Positions 7,861 to 16,409 of a stretch of DNA of 39,697 nt are shown here, piece by piece. The translations under genes were made by a program, and so were the position numbers. Source of the stretch: Calditrichales bacterium. Lineage in GTDB: Bacteria; Calditrichota; Calditrichia; Calditrichales; J004. Position 1 is the first letter of the stretch. Every line of letters begins with the position of its first letter. A model generated the notes under the pieces. It was not told the origin of the DNA, did no database searches, and saw only the letters and a program-made list of their open reading frames with translations. The stretch spans positions 1-39,697 of the forward strand of contig WGCN01000114.1 of assembly GCA_015493745.1 (NCBI GenBank), in the 5' to 3' direction.

Positions 7861-7935
7861 ACTTCGCTTTATAGCCGGGGATTACTGTTTTTATTGACCT
7901 TAGCTATTTAAGCCCTATTTGTCGGATTTTAGCAT

Positions 7936-7972
7936 TGTCGAATATTATACAGGTGGTGTAGAATATTATTTA
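7936..7972. promoter_or_regulatory. Paired 16-bp palindromic operators (set 2)
   Basis: TGTCGAATATTATACA at 7936-7951 and TGTAGAATATTATTTA at 7957-7972, 21 bp apart. They stand upstream of the promoter at 7845-7860 and are probably sites for the NtrC-type activator encoded at 31235-32578. Confidence 0.75.
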
Positions 7973-8051
7973 AGATAACCGGCAGGAAGGTGTGGGGCCT
8001 CTTTCCGGGGAAAAGGCCGGCCGGGGATTGTGCTAAGGATACGGGAAGCTT

Positions 8052-9026
8052 TTAAAAAGAAAAACGGGTGGTAATCAGGGTAATGCTTTGCGGCAGCTCA
8101 TTAAACTGATAGCAGTAGTTGATGCCCAGCTCGATTTTATAGATGGGATTCAGACCCAGTCCCACGCCAACCAGCCCGGCATTATTCTCATTATAGAATC
8201 CGCTACGGCGACCGGGGATATTAAAAAACACCACATTATTGTTGGCCGTGCCGCCGCGGAAGGTGAGGCTTTTTATGCCCCGTGCGTTAAGCAGCTTTTT
8301 GGGAACGGGATTAATAACCACAGCATAACTCAGGTCGCTGCGCCGGCCGCTGTCCTTTCTTAACGAAAAGAGAAGCTGCAGGCGATCACCCAGCTCCGTG
8401 AAGGGTTGCCACACCAGGCTGCCGCCCCATTGTAAAGCGGGAGAACCCAGAGTGGAGCGCGCATTGCGCATGCGCAGCATCATTCCCAGCTTTAAGGCGG
8501 GATTAACCTCCGAATATAAACCGATGCTGCTTTCGATCTCCGTTCCGCGAATCATGTTATTCCTGGGAAATAGCTGAGAGGAAGCGTATTCCACGGAAGC
8601 CCCCAGACTGAAATCACGAAAACGGTAAGCATAACTTAAATTTACATTGAAGGAAAAGGTGTTATCGTATTGCAGGCTGTATTCCCGGCCGTTGTACTGT
8701 TCGCTGACGGGAACATCCAGACCAAAAACCCCGACACCCAGAAATTGTGTTTCCGAAAGAGGCAATACCATGGCCGTGCTGAAGAACTGAACATCATGAC
8801 CGTTAATCAGGTTGGCAAACTGAATTTCGGCATTTTTAGCCCGCCCCATCAGGGCCGGATTGATAAATACATCCGTGGCGCCGGTGGAGAAGGCCTCATT
8901 GGGCCCGCCGATGGCCTGGGCAAAACCATCAAAAAAGGGTATGGGCAGCGCGCCATCCTTGTTTTGTGCAACCAACAGGGTGGCCCATAAAAGCACAACA
9001 GTGACGCTTAAAATTTTCCGGTTCAT
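8052..9026 (-). CDS. Outer-membrane beta-barrel protein, PorV/UPF0164-like
   Basis: A 324-residue exported protein. The start is placed at 9026, where AGGA precedes ATG and the product begins MNRKILSVTVVLLWATLLVAQ, a clean signal peptide; the reading frame is open further upstream but that stretch overlaps a promoter-like element. The mature part starts with an NEAFSTGATDVFINPALMG segment, typical of PorV/UPF0164-type barrels, and continues with alternating strands ending in an aromatic residue (TTRFSF). It lies 122 bp after the ABC ATPase gene and may be the last gene of that operon, or start from its own sigma-54-like promoter (9066-9081). Role in secretion or transport is inferred. Confidence 0.78.
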   Translation of the reverse strand: MNRKILSVTVVLLWATLLVAQNKDGALPIPFFDGFAQAIGGPNEAFSTGATDVFINPALMGRAKNAEIQFANLINGHDVQFFSTAMVLPLSETQFLGVGVFGLDVPVSEQYNGREYSLQYDNTFSFNVNLSYAYRFRDFSLGASVEYASSQLFPRNNMIRGTEIESSIGLYSEVNPALKLGMMLRMRNARSTLGSPALQWGGSLVWQPFTELGDRLQLLFSLRKDSGRRSDLSYAVVINPVPKKLLNARGIKSLTFRGGTANNNVVFFNIPGRRSGFYNENNAGLVGVGLGLNPIYKIELGINYCYQFNELPQSITLITTRFSF

Positions 9027-9065
9027 TTTCCTACCCGTGGTAAAGCTCTCTTTCCCTTTATATCG

Positions 9066-9081
9066 TACAAGATACATGCCA
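9066..9081 (-). promoter_or_regulatory. Possible sigma-54-type promoter before the outer-membrane protein gene
   Basis: Minus strand TGGCAT-N5-TTGTA, 40 bp before the chosen start at 9026. No palindrome pair was found upstream, so it may use another activator or be fortuitous. Confidence 0.4.
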
Positions 9082-9147
9082 AACCTTCACAAAACAGGGA
9101 AAAATATATATACCGGAATTCACGACGACTGTTTTTGGGGAGAGAAA

Positions 9148-9837
9148 CTATCCGGCCACCGCTTCATGACTGCTAAACACGCGTCCATCCTTAAGGTTTA
9201 CGTGGCGTGAGGCATATTGCAGGTTTTGTTCATCATGGGTTACCATCACCACCGTCTGCCCTTCATTGTTTAAACGGGTGAACAGTTCCATAACCACCCG
9301 GCTGGTGGCCGAGTCCAGGTTACCGGTGGGTTCATCGGCCAAAATAATGGGCGGGTCATTCACCAGGGCACGGGCAATGGCCACGCGTTCCTGCTCGCCG
9401 CCACTAAGCTCGTTGGGCAGGCGCAAGGCCTTGTTGCTCAGCCCGACCTTGTCCAGAAGTGACTGGGCTTTTTCCTTTTTTTCACCGGCGCCAAGGGTGC
9501 TGATGGCCAGGGGAATCATCACATTTTCCAATACATTAAGATAGGGCAACAGATGAAAAGCCTGAAAGACAAAACCGATATACTCTTTTCTGAAATCAGC
9601 CCGTTGTTCCACGGAGAGACTGTAAATATCTATCCCGTCTACCATAATACTACCGGAGGCCGGTTCGTTCAATCCGCCCAGCATGGTTAAAAGCGTGCTT
9701 TTACCCGAACCCGATGTCCCCGTAATAGCCACAAACTCACCGATATCGATTCCCAGGGAAACCCCGTCCACGGCCCGCACCGTTTCCCCTCCGCTATGAT
9801 AGTTTTTAACCAGGTTCATTATCTGAATTAAACTCAT
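9148..9837 (-). CDS. ABC transporter ATP-binding protein (LolD/MacB type)
   Basis: A 229-residue ATPase with Walker A GTSGSGKST near residue 40, Q-loop in FVFQAFHLL, signature LSGGEQERVAIARAL, Walker B ILADEPTGNLDS and a switch His in VTHDE. It pairs with the FtsX-type permease encoded 16 bp upstream. Transporters of this type act on lipoproteins, macrolides or periplasmic substrates rather than importing small solutes. With the DUF2318 gene next door it matches part of the Campylobacter P19-linked iron cluster (Cj1660-1663), so a metal-related periplasmic role is possible. Confidence 0.92.
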   Translation of the reverse strand: MSLIQIMNLVKNYHSGGETVRAVDGVSLGIDIGEFVAITGTSGSGKSTLLTMLGGLNEPASGSIMVDGIDIYSLSVEQRADFRKEYIGFVFQAFHLLPYLNVLENVMIPLAISTLGAGEKKEKAQSLLDKVGLSNKALRLPNELSGGEQERVAIARALVNDPPIILADEPTGNLDSATSRVVMELFTRLNNEGQTVVMVTHDEQNLQYASRHVNLKDGRVFSSHEAVAG

Positions 9838-9853
9838 CTTTCTTTTATCCTTA

Positions 9854-11011
9854 TTAAAGTGATTGCAGGCTTACCGTCGGGTCAAGCCTGGCCGCCTTAA
9901 TGGCCGGGTATAGACTGGCTCCCAGTCCGATAACGATCGATATGGCCAAAGAGAGAGCCATGATCGTAAAATCGACATGCACGTTGACCTTATCCGCTCC
10001 GATCAGGGATCCGGCATAGCCCGAAACCAGCAAACCCAAAAAATAGCCCGCCAAACCGGCCAGGGTGCTGAGCAGAAAGGCCTCCTGCAGGATAATGCGC
10101 ATGATATGACTTTGGCGGTAGCCCATGGCCCGGAAAATACCGATCTCCTTTTTACGTTCATTCACCGAGGCGCTCATGGTGGTAAAAACGATAAGGATGG
10201 CCACAAAAAGAATAACAACCGAGATGCCCAGGGAGAACTGTTCAAACTGATGAATGGATTTCATTTTCGATTTGATTGTCTGCTGAATCGCCGTTACCCG
10301 GGCCCCGGGCAGCTTATCGGATGTTTGTGCCACAATTTCTTCAATGGGACAGTCATAACAAAGGGCGGCCACTTCTATCAGACTGATTTCCGATCCCTTG
10401 TTAAAAAGTTTCTGTGCCCGTTCCAGGTCGATAAAGACCAGCTGATCATCCTGGGAACCGCTTTCATTGAGTATCCCGCTAACTTTGAACGGCTGATCAT
10501 TTATTAGAATGACCTGCCCCAGGCCCAGTTGCAGCTTTCTTTTAACATCAACCCCAATAAGCACCTCATCCTCTTCCCGCGGGACCTCTCCGATGATGGT
10601 CCACCATTTCTTAAGTGTGATCTCTTCATCAAAATGCACACCCACCACCATCACTTTTTTCTGTTGCACATCGGCCACATTGAGCAGCTTGGGCGAAACG
10701 ATTTTAATGTTATCCTTATTTTTTATCTGCCGGATTTTCGCGACATCGCTCTGTTGCAAAGGGTTTACATCAAAGGAAACGCCCGAGACCGACATGCCGC
10801 CATAAGAAAGGGACAGCTCATCGCTGCGCGGTACAATTAAGATATTGGCACCGTACTCATCCAGCTTATTGGCGATGTCTTCATTCATGGTTTGCCCGAT
10901 GCTCATCAACAAAACCACCGTACTCACGGCAATCAACAGTCCGGCCAGCAGAAAAAACATGCGCGCCTTCCGCCGGAGAAGGCTGTTCAGGGAGATATGA
11001 TATAGTTTCAT
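9854..11011 (-). CDS. ABC transporter permease, MacB/FtsX family
   Basis: 385 residues with the four-helix MacB fold: one helix at residues about 15-40, a large periplasmic domain (about 45-265), then three helices in the last 120 residues, with the family's KEIGIFRAMGYRQSHI loop between helices 2 and 3. The periplasmic domain holds a CYDCP motif, unusual for the family, which may bind metal or form a disulfide. The 9-bp gap to the DUF2318 gene upstream supports one transcript. Confidence 0.9.
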   Translation of the reverse strand: MKLYHISLNSLLRRKARMFFLLAGLLIAVSTVVLLMSIGQTMNEDIANKLDEYGANILIVPRSDELSLSYGGMSVSGVSFDVNPLQQSDVAKIRQIKNKDNIKIVSPKLLNVADVQQKKVMVVGVHFDEEITLKKWWTIIGEVPREEDEVLIGVDVKRKLQLGLGQVILINDQPFKVSGILNESGSQDDQLVFIDLERAQKLFNKGSEISLIEVAALCYDCPIEEIVAQTSDKLPGARVTAIQQTIKSKMKSIHQFEQFSLGISVVILFVAILIVFTTMSASVNERKKEIGIFRAMGYRQSHIMRIILQEAFLLSTLAGLAGYFLGLLVSGYAGSLIGADKVNVHVDFTIMALSLAISIVIGLGASLYPAIKAARLDPTVSLQSL

Positions 11012-11020
11012 GCGCTACCT

Positions 11021-11707
11021 CTAAATCCGGCGGCGCCAGGCGGCAACCGTTTTTTCATCGATATGGACTTCATCACCCACCACCACACTGGGTACCGCAT
11101 CCGGGGGATATTTCTGACAGGAACCGCTGACGCCGTTAAGACTGTTCACCTCCCAGGTGGTGCCGCAGGAGTTACAAACCAGCTCTTCTCCCTTAATATG
11201 AAAACTGGTGGAGTTACAGGGTTCGCATACGCTGACGGCGGTTATAACCTTACCTTCCCCGGAGATATAGGCCAGCAACGGCAGGCTCGTGCCGGAGGAT
11301 TTGTAATCGAAACGGATGAATTTATTCTTTTTCAATTCTTCCAGCGAGAAGATGATTTTACCATCACGAACCACGGCGCCGGCCGGCCTCATGCGTACCG
11401 GTGTTGCCGGATAATCGAAGGGCTCGCTGATTACCGGCTGCTGTTCAACGATGGGATTCACCATGGATGGCAGGCTTTCGAAAAAGGACACCAGTCCCAG
11501 TATGCCCAAAACGGCCAGGGCAATATAGATGATGCTTTTTTCCTTTTGGGACTTAGCCCCTTCAAGCACTTTTTGTCGTTTATCGCTAAAAGCGGGCCCG
11601 GTCACGGGCATTTTTTCCACGGATTCCAGAACCTCTTTTCCGCAGTTGGTGCAAAAGCGGGCTTCTGCCGCCAGCGCCTTGCCACACTGGGTACAAAAAT
11701 TTGCCAT
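11021..11707 (-). CDS. Zinc-ribbon DUF2318 membrane protein
   Basis: About 228 residues. Start set at the MANFCTQCG methionine, which has GGAG at ideal spacing and avoids overlap with the upstream gene. An N-terminal zinc ribbon (CTQCG...CTNCG) is followed by one membrane helix (about residues 57-75). The C-terminal DUF2318 (Fe-S membrane protein-like) domain carries CEPC, CNSCG and a GSC motif. DUF2318 proteins occur beside FtsX-type ABC transporters in the Campylobacter P19/Ftr1 iron system, where electron or metal transfer has been proposed. Here P19 and Ftr1 are absent and CcmF/CcmH-like genes take their place. The family call is good; the function is inferred. Confidence 0.82.
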   Translation of the reverse strand: MANFCTQCGKALAAEARFCTNCGKEVLESVEKMPVTGPAFSDKRQKVLEGAKSQKEKSIIYIALAVLGILGLVSFFESLPSMVNPIVEQQPVISEPFDYPATPVRMRPAGAVVRDGKIIFSLEELKKNKFIRFDYKSSGTSLPLLAYISGEGKVITAVSVCEPCNSTSFHIKGEELVCNSCGTTWEVNSLNGVSGSCQKYPPDAVPSVVVGDEVHIDEKTVAAWRRRI

Positions 11708-11717
11708 TTCCATTCTC

Positions 11718-12644
11718 CTATCTGATGCGGTTGCCGTAGCGGGCATCCACGATGTCTACTATGTTTTCCCTGGTATATTTTCCTTCACTGATCTTACGGT
11801 CAATAAACGCCTTAACCTCCTGGGCGCCGCCGGGGTGGTTGCAATTACAATCCTTTAGCTCATCGATCCCACATTGGCCGCAGGTGCAGGCAAAACTGGA
11901 AATGATAGCCAGACGATCCGCGGCCGTCGCCGGAACTACCGTTCCGTTATCATCCAAAATCGACAGACCGGGGGTGACGGGTAAACGCTTCTCCAAAAGA
12001 GGGCGGCTCTTCCCGGCCCCATATTTTTCCTGATATTCCGGCTTGATCCAGCCATACTTTTCATTCACCAGGCGGATCATAGTCTCCTCATCCTTTTGCG
12101 CCTGTAGTCCGGCGCGGATAAACTGACGCTCGGCCACGGCCACCTCACAGGTACAGGTATTCAAAGGCTGTTCTCCGCAGGTACCGCAGGAGCAAATAAA
12201 CCGGGAAGCGATTTCCAGAACCGCGGCCTCAAGACGGGGATCGTTACTTTTCTGCTCGATGAGGGCCAGGGGCTGAACCGCGTTCTGAGGCGGCACGGTG
12301 TAGGCCTGTTTCCTTTCCGGCAATAACATATATACGATCAGCAGGACAAACAGAAGCGCGCCGATTTTCAGCACCTTCATGGAAACCGGAGGGGGCGGCG
12401 GGGCCTTTTTTGCCGACTGAGGACGTTTCTTTTTGGGAGAACCGCTTTTTTTTCGCTGAACCGGATTTTCTCCCAGCGCCTCTCCGCAGTTCATGCAGAA
12501 ACGGGCATCCTTCGCATTCTCCGTTCCGCATGCCGTACAGTACAAGGCTTGCGCCTGCAACAGCTTGTTGCCGCATTTTTTACAAAATTTTGCTTGCGGA
12601 TCGTTTTCCGTTCCGCAGTTACTACACGTTTTTATCGTTCCCAT
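11718..12644 (-). CDS. Double zinc-ribbon membrane protein with two CcmH-like Cys-rich modules
   Basis: 308 residues. Residues 1-60 form two zinc ribbons, each CxxC...CxxC. A basic/proline linker (KKAPPPPP) leads into one membrane helix (about 90-108). Two related modules follow outside: FICSCGTCG...CTC and FACTCGQCG...CNC. Each is followed by a helix pair of the kind I...G...EE.I..V...YG that ends CcmH/NrfF domains, which reduce apocytochrome thiols during haem attachment. It starts 3 bp after the CcmF stop, so the two are surely co-translated. A thiol or metallochaperone role in cytochrome-c maturation is inferred. The zinc-ribbon fusion is unusual. Confidence 0.75.
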   Translation of the reverse strand: MGTIKTCSNCGTENDPQAKFCKKCGNKLLQAQALYCTACGTENAKDARFCMNCGEALGENPVQRKKSGSPKKKRPQSAKKAPPPPPVSMKVLKIGALLFVLLIVYMLLPERKQAYTVPPQNAVQPLALIEQKSNDPRLEAAVLEIASRFICSCGTCGEQPLNTCTCEVAVAERQFIRAGLQAQKDEETMIRLVNEKYGWIKPEYQEKYGAGKSRPLLEKRLPVTPGLSILDDNGTVVPATAADRLAIISSFACTCGQCGIDELKDCNCNHPGGAQEVKAFIDRKISEGKYTRENIVDIVDARYGNRIR

Positions 12645-12647
12645 TTT

Positions 12648-14897
12648 TTACCTCTGGTGTATGGTAGATGGTTTAATTTCCAAAGTACGGCGCCTCATGG
12701 CCATCATGCTGCCCAGGGTCAGCACGATGGTTCCCAGCCATATGACACTCATAAAGGGTTTCTTGCTGATTTCCACCACGATTTGCTGGGGCTTGCTTTC
12801 AACGGTTCCCAGCCCCTCAAAGGCCAGCTTGATGTTTTTTTGCTCGGCATTGATTCCGGCCAATATCACGCGCGCCCCGCCCGGGCTGTTTTCAGCGCCC
12901 GGCAGGGTGGCCGGTTGGTTTATGTTTTCACGTCCCTTAAGCAGCAAGGCGGGGGCCAGTTCAAAGGTTTTGCCGTCTTTTTCAAACTTCAGCACCGCGG
13001 CCACCCTGAATTCACCGCTCTCCTGGTGATCACTGAGATTGAAGGTGGTGAAGGCGATATTGTAACCGGCATACTGTTTTGTTTCCCCCTTAGCGATAAC
13101 CAGTTCATTCTGCCCCGCCTCCTGTCCGGAATTAACCACTTGCAACGGAGAGATATACATGTCATATAAAAAGCCTTCATCCACATGCGGTTCACGCATT
13201 TCACTGTTAAAGTATTTATTCACGTACAGCCGGGGTATCGCTTCATGGATTTGCGAGCCATTCTGCACTTCAATAAGCAATCCGTGCTTACCGTCCGGAC
13301 TGAGGTAGTCTCCTTTGAATGTAAAGTCATAACCAAAAGCACTGTTACGGATATCCTGCGACAGCAGCTTGCGTTCCGAAGATTCGAACACACCCGAAAT
13401 GATAATTCCGGCAAACATCAGGGCCACACCAACATGGGACAGGGGAGCGATAATGGTTCTCCAGCCCAGCCGCGCTTTTTGAATCAGCACCTGCAGGTTG
13501 CTTATCAGGGCAAAGACAATAACTCCCAGAAAGAGGATGTTCATGCCGCTCCCCATCCCCAGATAAACCCCGGTAGCCACGGCCACCAGCGCCAGAACGG
13601 CAGCCGGGATTAAGCGACCGGCAATATACTCCAGACTTTCATCCTTCCATGTTAAAGCCGGCGCCAAACCCAGGGCCAGGGAAAGTATTATGGCAATGGG
13701 GAGATTAACCCGGTTATAAAAGGAAATATCCACCTGGGCCGGCGTACCGAACAGGGATGTCAGCAAAGGCGAAGAGGTACCCAACAGTATAAAAAAGGCA
13801 CTGGTAATAAAAATGAGTACCGAGGCCACCAGAATATTTTCCTTGGTCAGTCCTGTCAACTGTACACGTACAAAAGGGATATCATTTTTCCGGGCATATA
13901 AAAGACCCAATCCAAAAAACAGCGTTCCCAATTGATAGAGGGTCAAAAAGCCGTTTATACCCAGGTCCTGAAACGAATGCACGGAGAAATCGGCCAGTAC
14001 GCCGCTACGGGTCAGAAAGGTGGCATAGAGTACCAGTACAAAGCTGATGATGGCCAGGGCAAAATTTGTTTTCTGCAGGCCGCCTTTATAACGAGTGACC
14101 AGCAGACCATGAAACAGAGCCAACACAGCCAGCCAGGCAATCAGGGAAGAGTTTTCCACCGGGTCCCATCCCCAGTATCCGCCCCAGCCCAGCACCTTAT
14201 AAGCCCAGTAGCCACCGATAATAATACCCGCTCCCATGCTGACGGAGGCAAACAGGGTCCAGGGGATGGCGGTTTCCACCCACCCTTTAAAGTCCCTTTT
14301 TATCAAAGCGGCAATGGCTATGGCAAAAGGTATGGTGGTGGCGGCATATCCCAGGAACAAAACAGGGGGATGAACAACCATCCAGGGGTTTTGGAGCAGG
14401 GGATTAAGCCCGGCACCGTCGGCGGGTACGGTTTGCTGTAACACAAAAGGCCCGGCTTTTATAAGCAGGAGTAAAAAGGCGGCCTGGACGATATTGACAA
14501 CCAGCATGGCCCATGACTCCAGGTTGCGGGCCTGGTGCAGATAGATCACCCCGATAAAGGCAATCATCAGCGCCCAGAAAAGAAAGGAGCCTTCCTGACC
14601 GGCCCAAAAAGCCGAGATCAGATAGCCAAAGCTCAAGTCAAGCGAGGTGTAGCGATAGACATAATCCACCTGAAACTGATGTGAAAGGATAAGATACCAA
14701 AGATAAATCGAGGCCACGCTCACCAACAAAGTCATTCCGTAAAAACCCATGCGCCCCTTGCGTAACAGGCTCTGTTGTCTGTCGCTCTTTATGGTTTCCC
14801 CGGCAAAGCCTTCCTGTTTACCGGCCTGAAAATAATACCAGGCTGAGTAAGCCGTGGCAATCAGTGCTGCAAATACAGTGATGATACCGAACTTCAT
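12648..14897 (-). CDS. ccmF: Cytochrome c-type biogenesis protein CcmF/NrfE family
   Basis: A 749-residue polytopic inner-membrane protein, the haem-lyase subunit of system I cytochrome c maturation. The WWD-type haem-handling motif is clear (GGYWGWDPVENSSLIAW, about residues 232-250), with the PVLFLGYAA region before it and many hydrophobic helices. A periplasmic domain precedes the final helix. No ccmABCDE genes are in this window, so this CcmF is either a dedicated second copy or separated from the rest. It belongs to the run from 15508 down to at least 9148. Two c-type cytochrome genes in the Cus operon are possible clients. Confidence 0.9.
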   Translation of the reverse strand: MKFGIITVFAALIATAYSAWYYFQAGKQEGFAGETIKSDRQQSLLRKGRMGFYGMTLLVSVASIYLWYLILSHQFQVDYVYRYTSLDLSFGYLISAFWAGQEGSFLFWALMIAFIGVIYLHQARNLESWAMLVVNIVQAAFLLLLIKAGPFVLQQTVPADGAGLNPLLQNPWMVVHPPVLFLGYAATTIPFAIAIAALIKRDFKGWVETAIPWTLFASVSMGAGIIIGGYWAYKVLGWGGYWGWDPVENSSLIAWLAVLALFHGLLVTRYKGGLQKTNFALAIISFVLVLYATFLTRSGVLADFSVHSFQDLGINGFLTLYQLGTLFFGLGLLYARKNDIPFVRVQLTGLTKENILVASVLIFITSAFFILLGTSSPLLTSLFGTPAQVDISFYNRVNLPIAIILSLALGLAPALTWKDESLEYIAGRLIPAAVLALVAVATGVYLGMGSGMNILFLGVIVFALISNLQVLIQKARLGWRTIIAPLSHVGVALMFAGIIISGVFESSERKLLSQDIRNSAFGYDFTFKGDYLSPDGKHGLLIEVQNGSQIHEAIPRLYVNKYFNSEMREPHVDEGFLYDMYISPLQVVNSGQEAGQNELVIAKGETKQYAGYNIAFTTFNLSDHQESGEFRVAAVLKFEKDGKTFELAPALLLKGRENINQPATLPGAENSPGGARVILAGINAEQKNIKLAFEGLGTVESKPQQIVVEISKKPFMSVIWLGTIVLTLGSMMAMRRRTLEIKPSTIHQR

Positions 14898-14935
14898 GAT
14901 AACCGTCCTTATGGTTTACCCGCCATGCGCGGGTG

Positions 14936-15508
14936 TCATAATGCTTCATTTGTTGTAAAAGACCAGGCAATTTCACCCGATCCGGAATTTATCAGCTTCA
15001 GGAAAAGTCCATTTTTGGAAACATAACCTTCCAAAAAACCCTCGACACCCAACAGTTTACCAATCTGTGTATTTTGCGTACTGTCTGTGACCCCACTCAG
15101 GGAAAGGCTTTGTTCCTGTAATAACGTTTGCAGGGCATCCCGGGAAAGCACCTTAAACTGCCGGGCCTTTACCAGGCGGTCGATGATTTTTTGTTTGACA
15201 ACTTCCGTGTCTATTCCGCTTTCGGCAGATTGAATATCCCAAACGGCAATGGTTTTCTCCGGCAGACGGGCTTGTATCAGGGAAGTCACCGCCCTGTCAA
15301 TCATTACATCCAGGTGTTCTTCCGGGGAGAGGGATTTCACCGGCTTGTTTTTTTGCAGGGCGGTATATTTCCGTCCATGCATTCCCGTCATCATACAGCC
15401 GTTAAGCAAAAACAATAGAGTGAAAAAAAGTATCGGGTAAGGGCTAACGGGAAAGCGGAGAACTCTTTTTACCCGCCAATACTCTTGTTTGTTGTTCAGC
15501 ATATGCAT
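14936..15508 (-). CDS. Lipoprotein, CsgG/LpoB/FlgO-like
   Basis: A 190-residue exported lipoprotein with a long basic N-region, a hydrophobic core and lipobox LLNGC at about residue 38. The mature part contains KTIAVWDIQS, VVKQKIIDRLVK, FKVLSRDALQTLLQEQ and GKLLGVEGFLEGYV. This is the pattern of CsgG-related, LpoB or FlgO-like domains that act at the outer membrane or on peptidoglycan enzymes. It is the first gene after the sigma-54-type promoter at 15553-15568, 38 bp before ccmF. Its role in the envelope operon is unknown. Confidence 0.72.
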   Translation of the reverse strand: MHMLNNKQEYWRVKRVLRFPVSPYPILFFTLLFLLNGCMMTGMHGRKYTALQKNKPVKSLSPEEHLDVMIDRAVTSLIQARLPEKTIAVWDIQSAESGIDTEVVKQKIIDRLVKARQFKVLSRDALQTLLQEQSLSLSGVTDSTQNTQIGKLLGVEGFLEGYVSKNGLFLKLINSGSGEIAWSFTTNEAL

Positions 15509-15552
15509 TGCAAACCTTTTGAGTGAAAGAATTAGGACTCTTTAATCTCAAC

Positions 15553-15568
15553 AGCAAATTAAGTGCCA
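15553..15568 (-). promoter_or_regulatory. Sigma-54 promoter of the CcmF/ABC operon
   Basis: Minus strand TGGCAC-TTAAT-TTGCT, a perfect match to the -24/-12 consensus, 45 bp before the lipoprotein start. A palindrome pair lies 74-111 bp upstream. Confidence 0.85.
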
Positions 15569-15641
15569 TTTATCACAAACTTTTTTAACCCTTGTTTTTA
15601 TTGATCTTACAAAGGTTTGTTTTAGAGGGTTTTACCGGTAA

Positions 15642-15679
15642 CGTAGACTATTCTACAAGTAATTGTTGAATATTCTCCT
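15642..15679. promoter_or_regulatory. Paired 16-bp palindromic operators (set 3)
   Basis: CGTAGACTATTCTACA at 15642-15657 and TGTTGAATATTCTCCT at 15664-15679, 22 bp apart, upstream of the consensus sigma-54 promoter at 15553-15568. Confidence 0.78.
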
Positions 15680-15759
15680 AAAGCGGGTGGTGCGGAGTTT
15701 GGGGTATAAAAAGAAGGGAATTATATGCGGATGCCTGTTGCCGAATATCTGGTAAAAAT

Positions 15760-15849
15760 GTGAGAGTGCGGAATTTATCTCAGATTAGCCCGGCTCTGTT
15801 TCTACATCACAAACAGCGGCGCCTTATTTTTAATTGTCCGCACTCTCAC
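15760..15849 (-). ncRNA. Long nested hairpin: extended terminator or small structured RNA
   Basis: Perfect 13-bp inverted arms GTGAGAGTGCGGA (15760-15772) and TCCGCACTCTCAC (15837-15849) enclose 64 bases. These hold a second stem CTGTTT (15796-15801) / AAACAG (15811-15816). On the minus strand the outer stem is followed by ATTTTTACC, so it may end the SHOCT-gene transcript. It is larger and more complex than a simple terminator. Confidence 0.55.
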
Positions 15850-15867
15850 CATCAACGGCTAAAACAA

Positions 15868-16077
15868 TCAGCCGCCTAACAAATCATTTTTCATACGTTT
15901 AAAATCTTCTTCGCTGATCTCACCCGCCGCGAATCTTTTCTTTAAAATTTCCAGCGCGGAATCCGACTCCCGTACGTCCTTGCTGTTGCGGGCTATCATA
16001 AATGACAGGTAGAAGATCAGGCCTATAATAACTATCCACATAACTCCTCCAAACCCCATATGTCCAAAATATTCCAT
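15868..16077 (-). CDS. Small membrane protein with SHOCT domain
   Basis: 69 residues: a short N-terminus, one membrane helix (about residues 12-30), then a SHOCT domain (SALEILKKRFAAGEISEEDFKRMKNDL), an oligomerisation/interaction motif common at the C-terminus of small membrane proteins. AGGAG lies eight bases before the ATG. It is a single-gene unit behind its own sigma-54-type promoter and palindrome pair, so it belongs to the same putative regulon as the Cus operon. SHOCT membrane proteins often sit beside copper-resistance genes, but the role is not defined. Confidence 0.85.
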   Translation of the reverse strand: MEYFGHMGFGGVMWIVIIGLIFYLSFMIARNSKDVRESDSALEILKKRFAAGEISEEDFKRMKNDLLGG

Positions 16078-16110
16078 TTTCTTCTCCTTTCCTTACTTTA
16101 CCCTCTGTTT

Positions 16111-16126
16111 TGCAAATAGCATACCA
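16111..16126 (-). promoter_or_regulatory. Sigma-54-type promoter of the SHOCT gene
   Basis: Minus strand TGGTAT-N5-TTGCA; -24 box with two changes, -12 box consensus, correct spacing. It lies 34 bp before the start codon, with a palindrome pair 62-99 bp upstream. Confidence 0.65.
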
Positions 16127-16187
16127 ACTTTACAGTAGCCTTCCCGGCCCGGCCTGCGGCATAACGCTCATGTTGTTTGGTAAGAGT

Positions 16188-16225
16188 TGTATAATATTAT
16201 ACAACAGTCTGTGTACTATTGTTAA
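16188..16225. promoter_or_regulatory. Paired 16-bp palindromic operators (set 4)
   Basis: TGTATAATATTATACA at 16188-16203 (a perfect palindrome, 18 bp with flanking T/A) and TGTGTACTATTGTTAA at 16210-16225, 22 bp apart. They serve the SHOCT promoter and may also affect the divergent lipoprotein gene at 16410, although no -24/-12 element was found for it. Its leader (16226-16409) holds an ATCTCATA/TATGAGAT inverted repeat at 16248-16288 and a TATAAT at about 16389. Confidence 0.75.
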
Positions 16226-16409
16226 ACCTTTGTGACCGAAGCAAAACATCTCATAGCGGATATGATATTCTTGACCCTTTTATGAGATTCCGGCGGTGAA
16301 TAGTTTCCGCGCCGTGACTCTTTCCATTACAAAAAACCCTATCCTTTCATTGCATGTGTATTGGTACTCACACAATACGCTAAACCGTATAATTCATTGA
16401 GGAGAAGAT

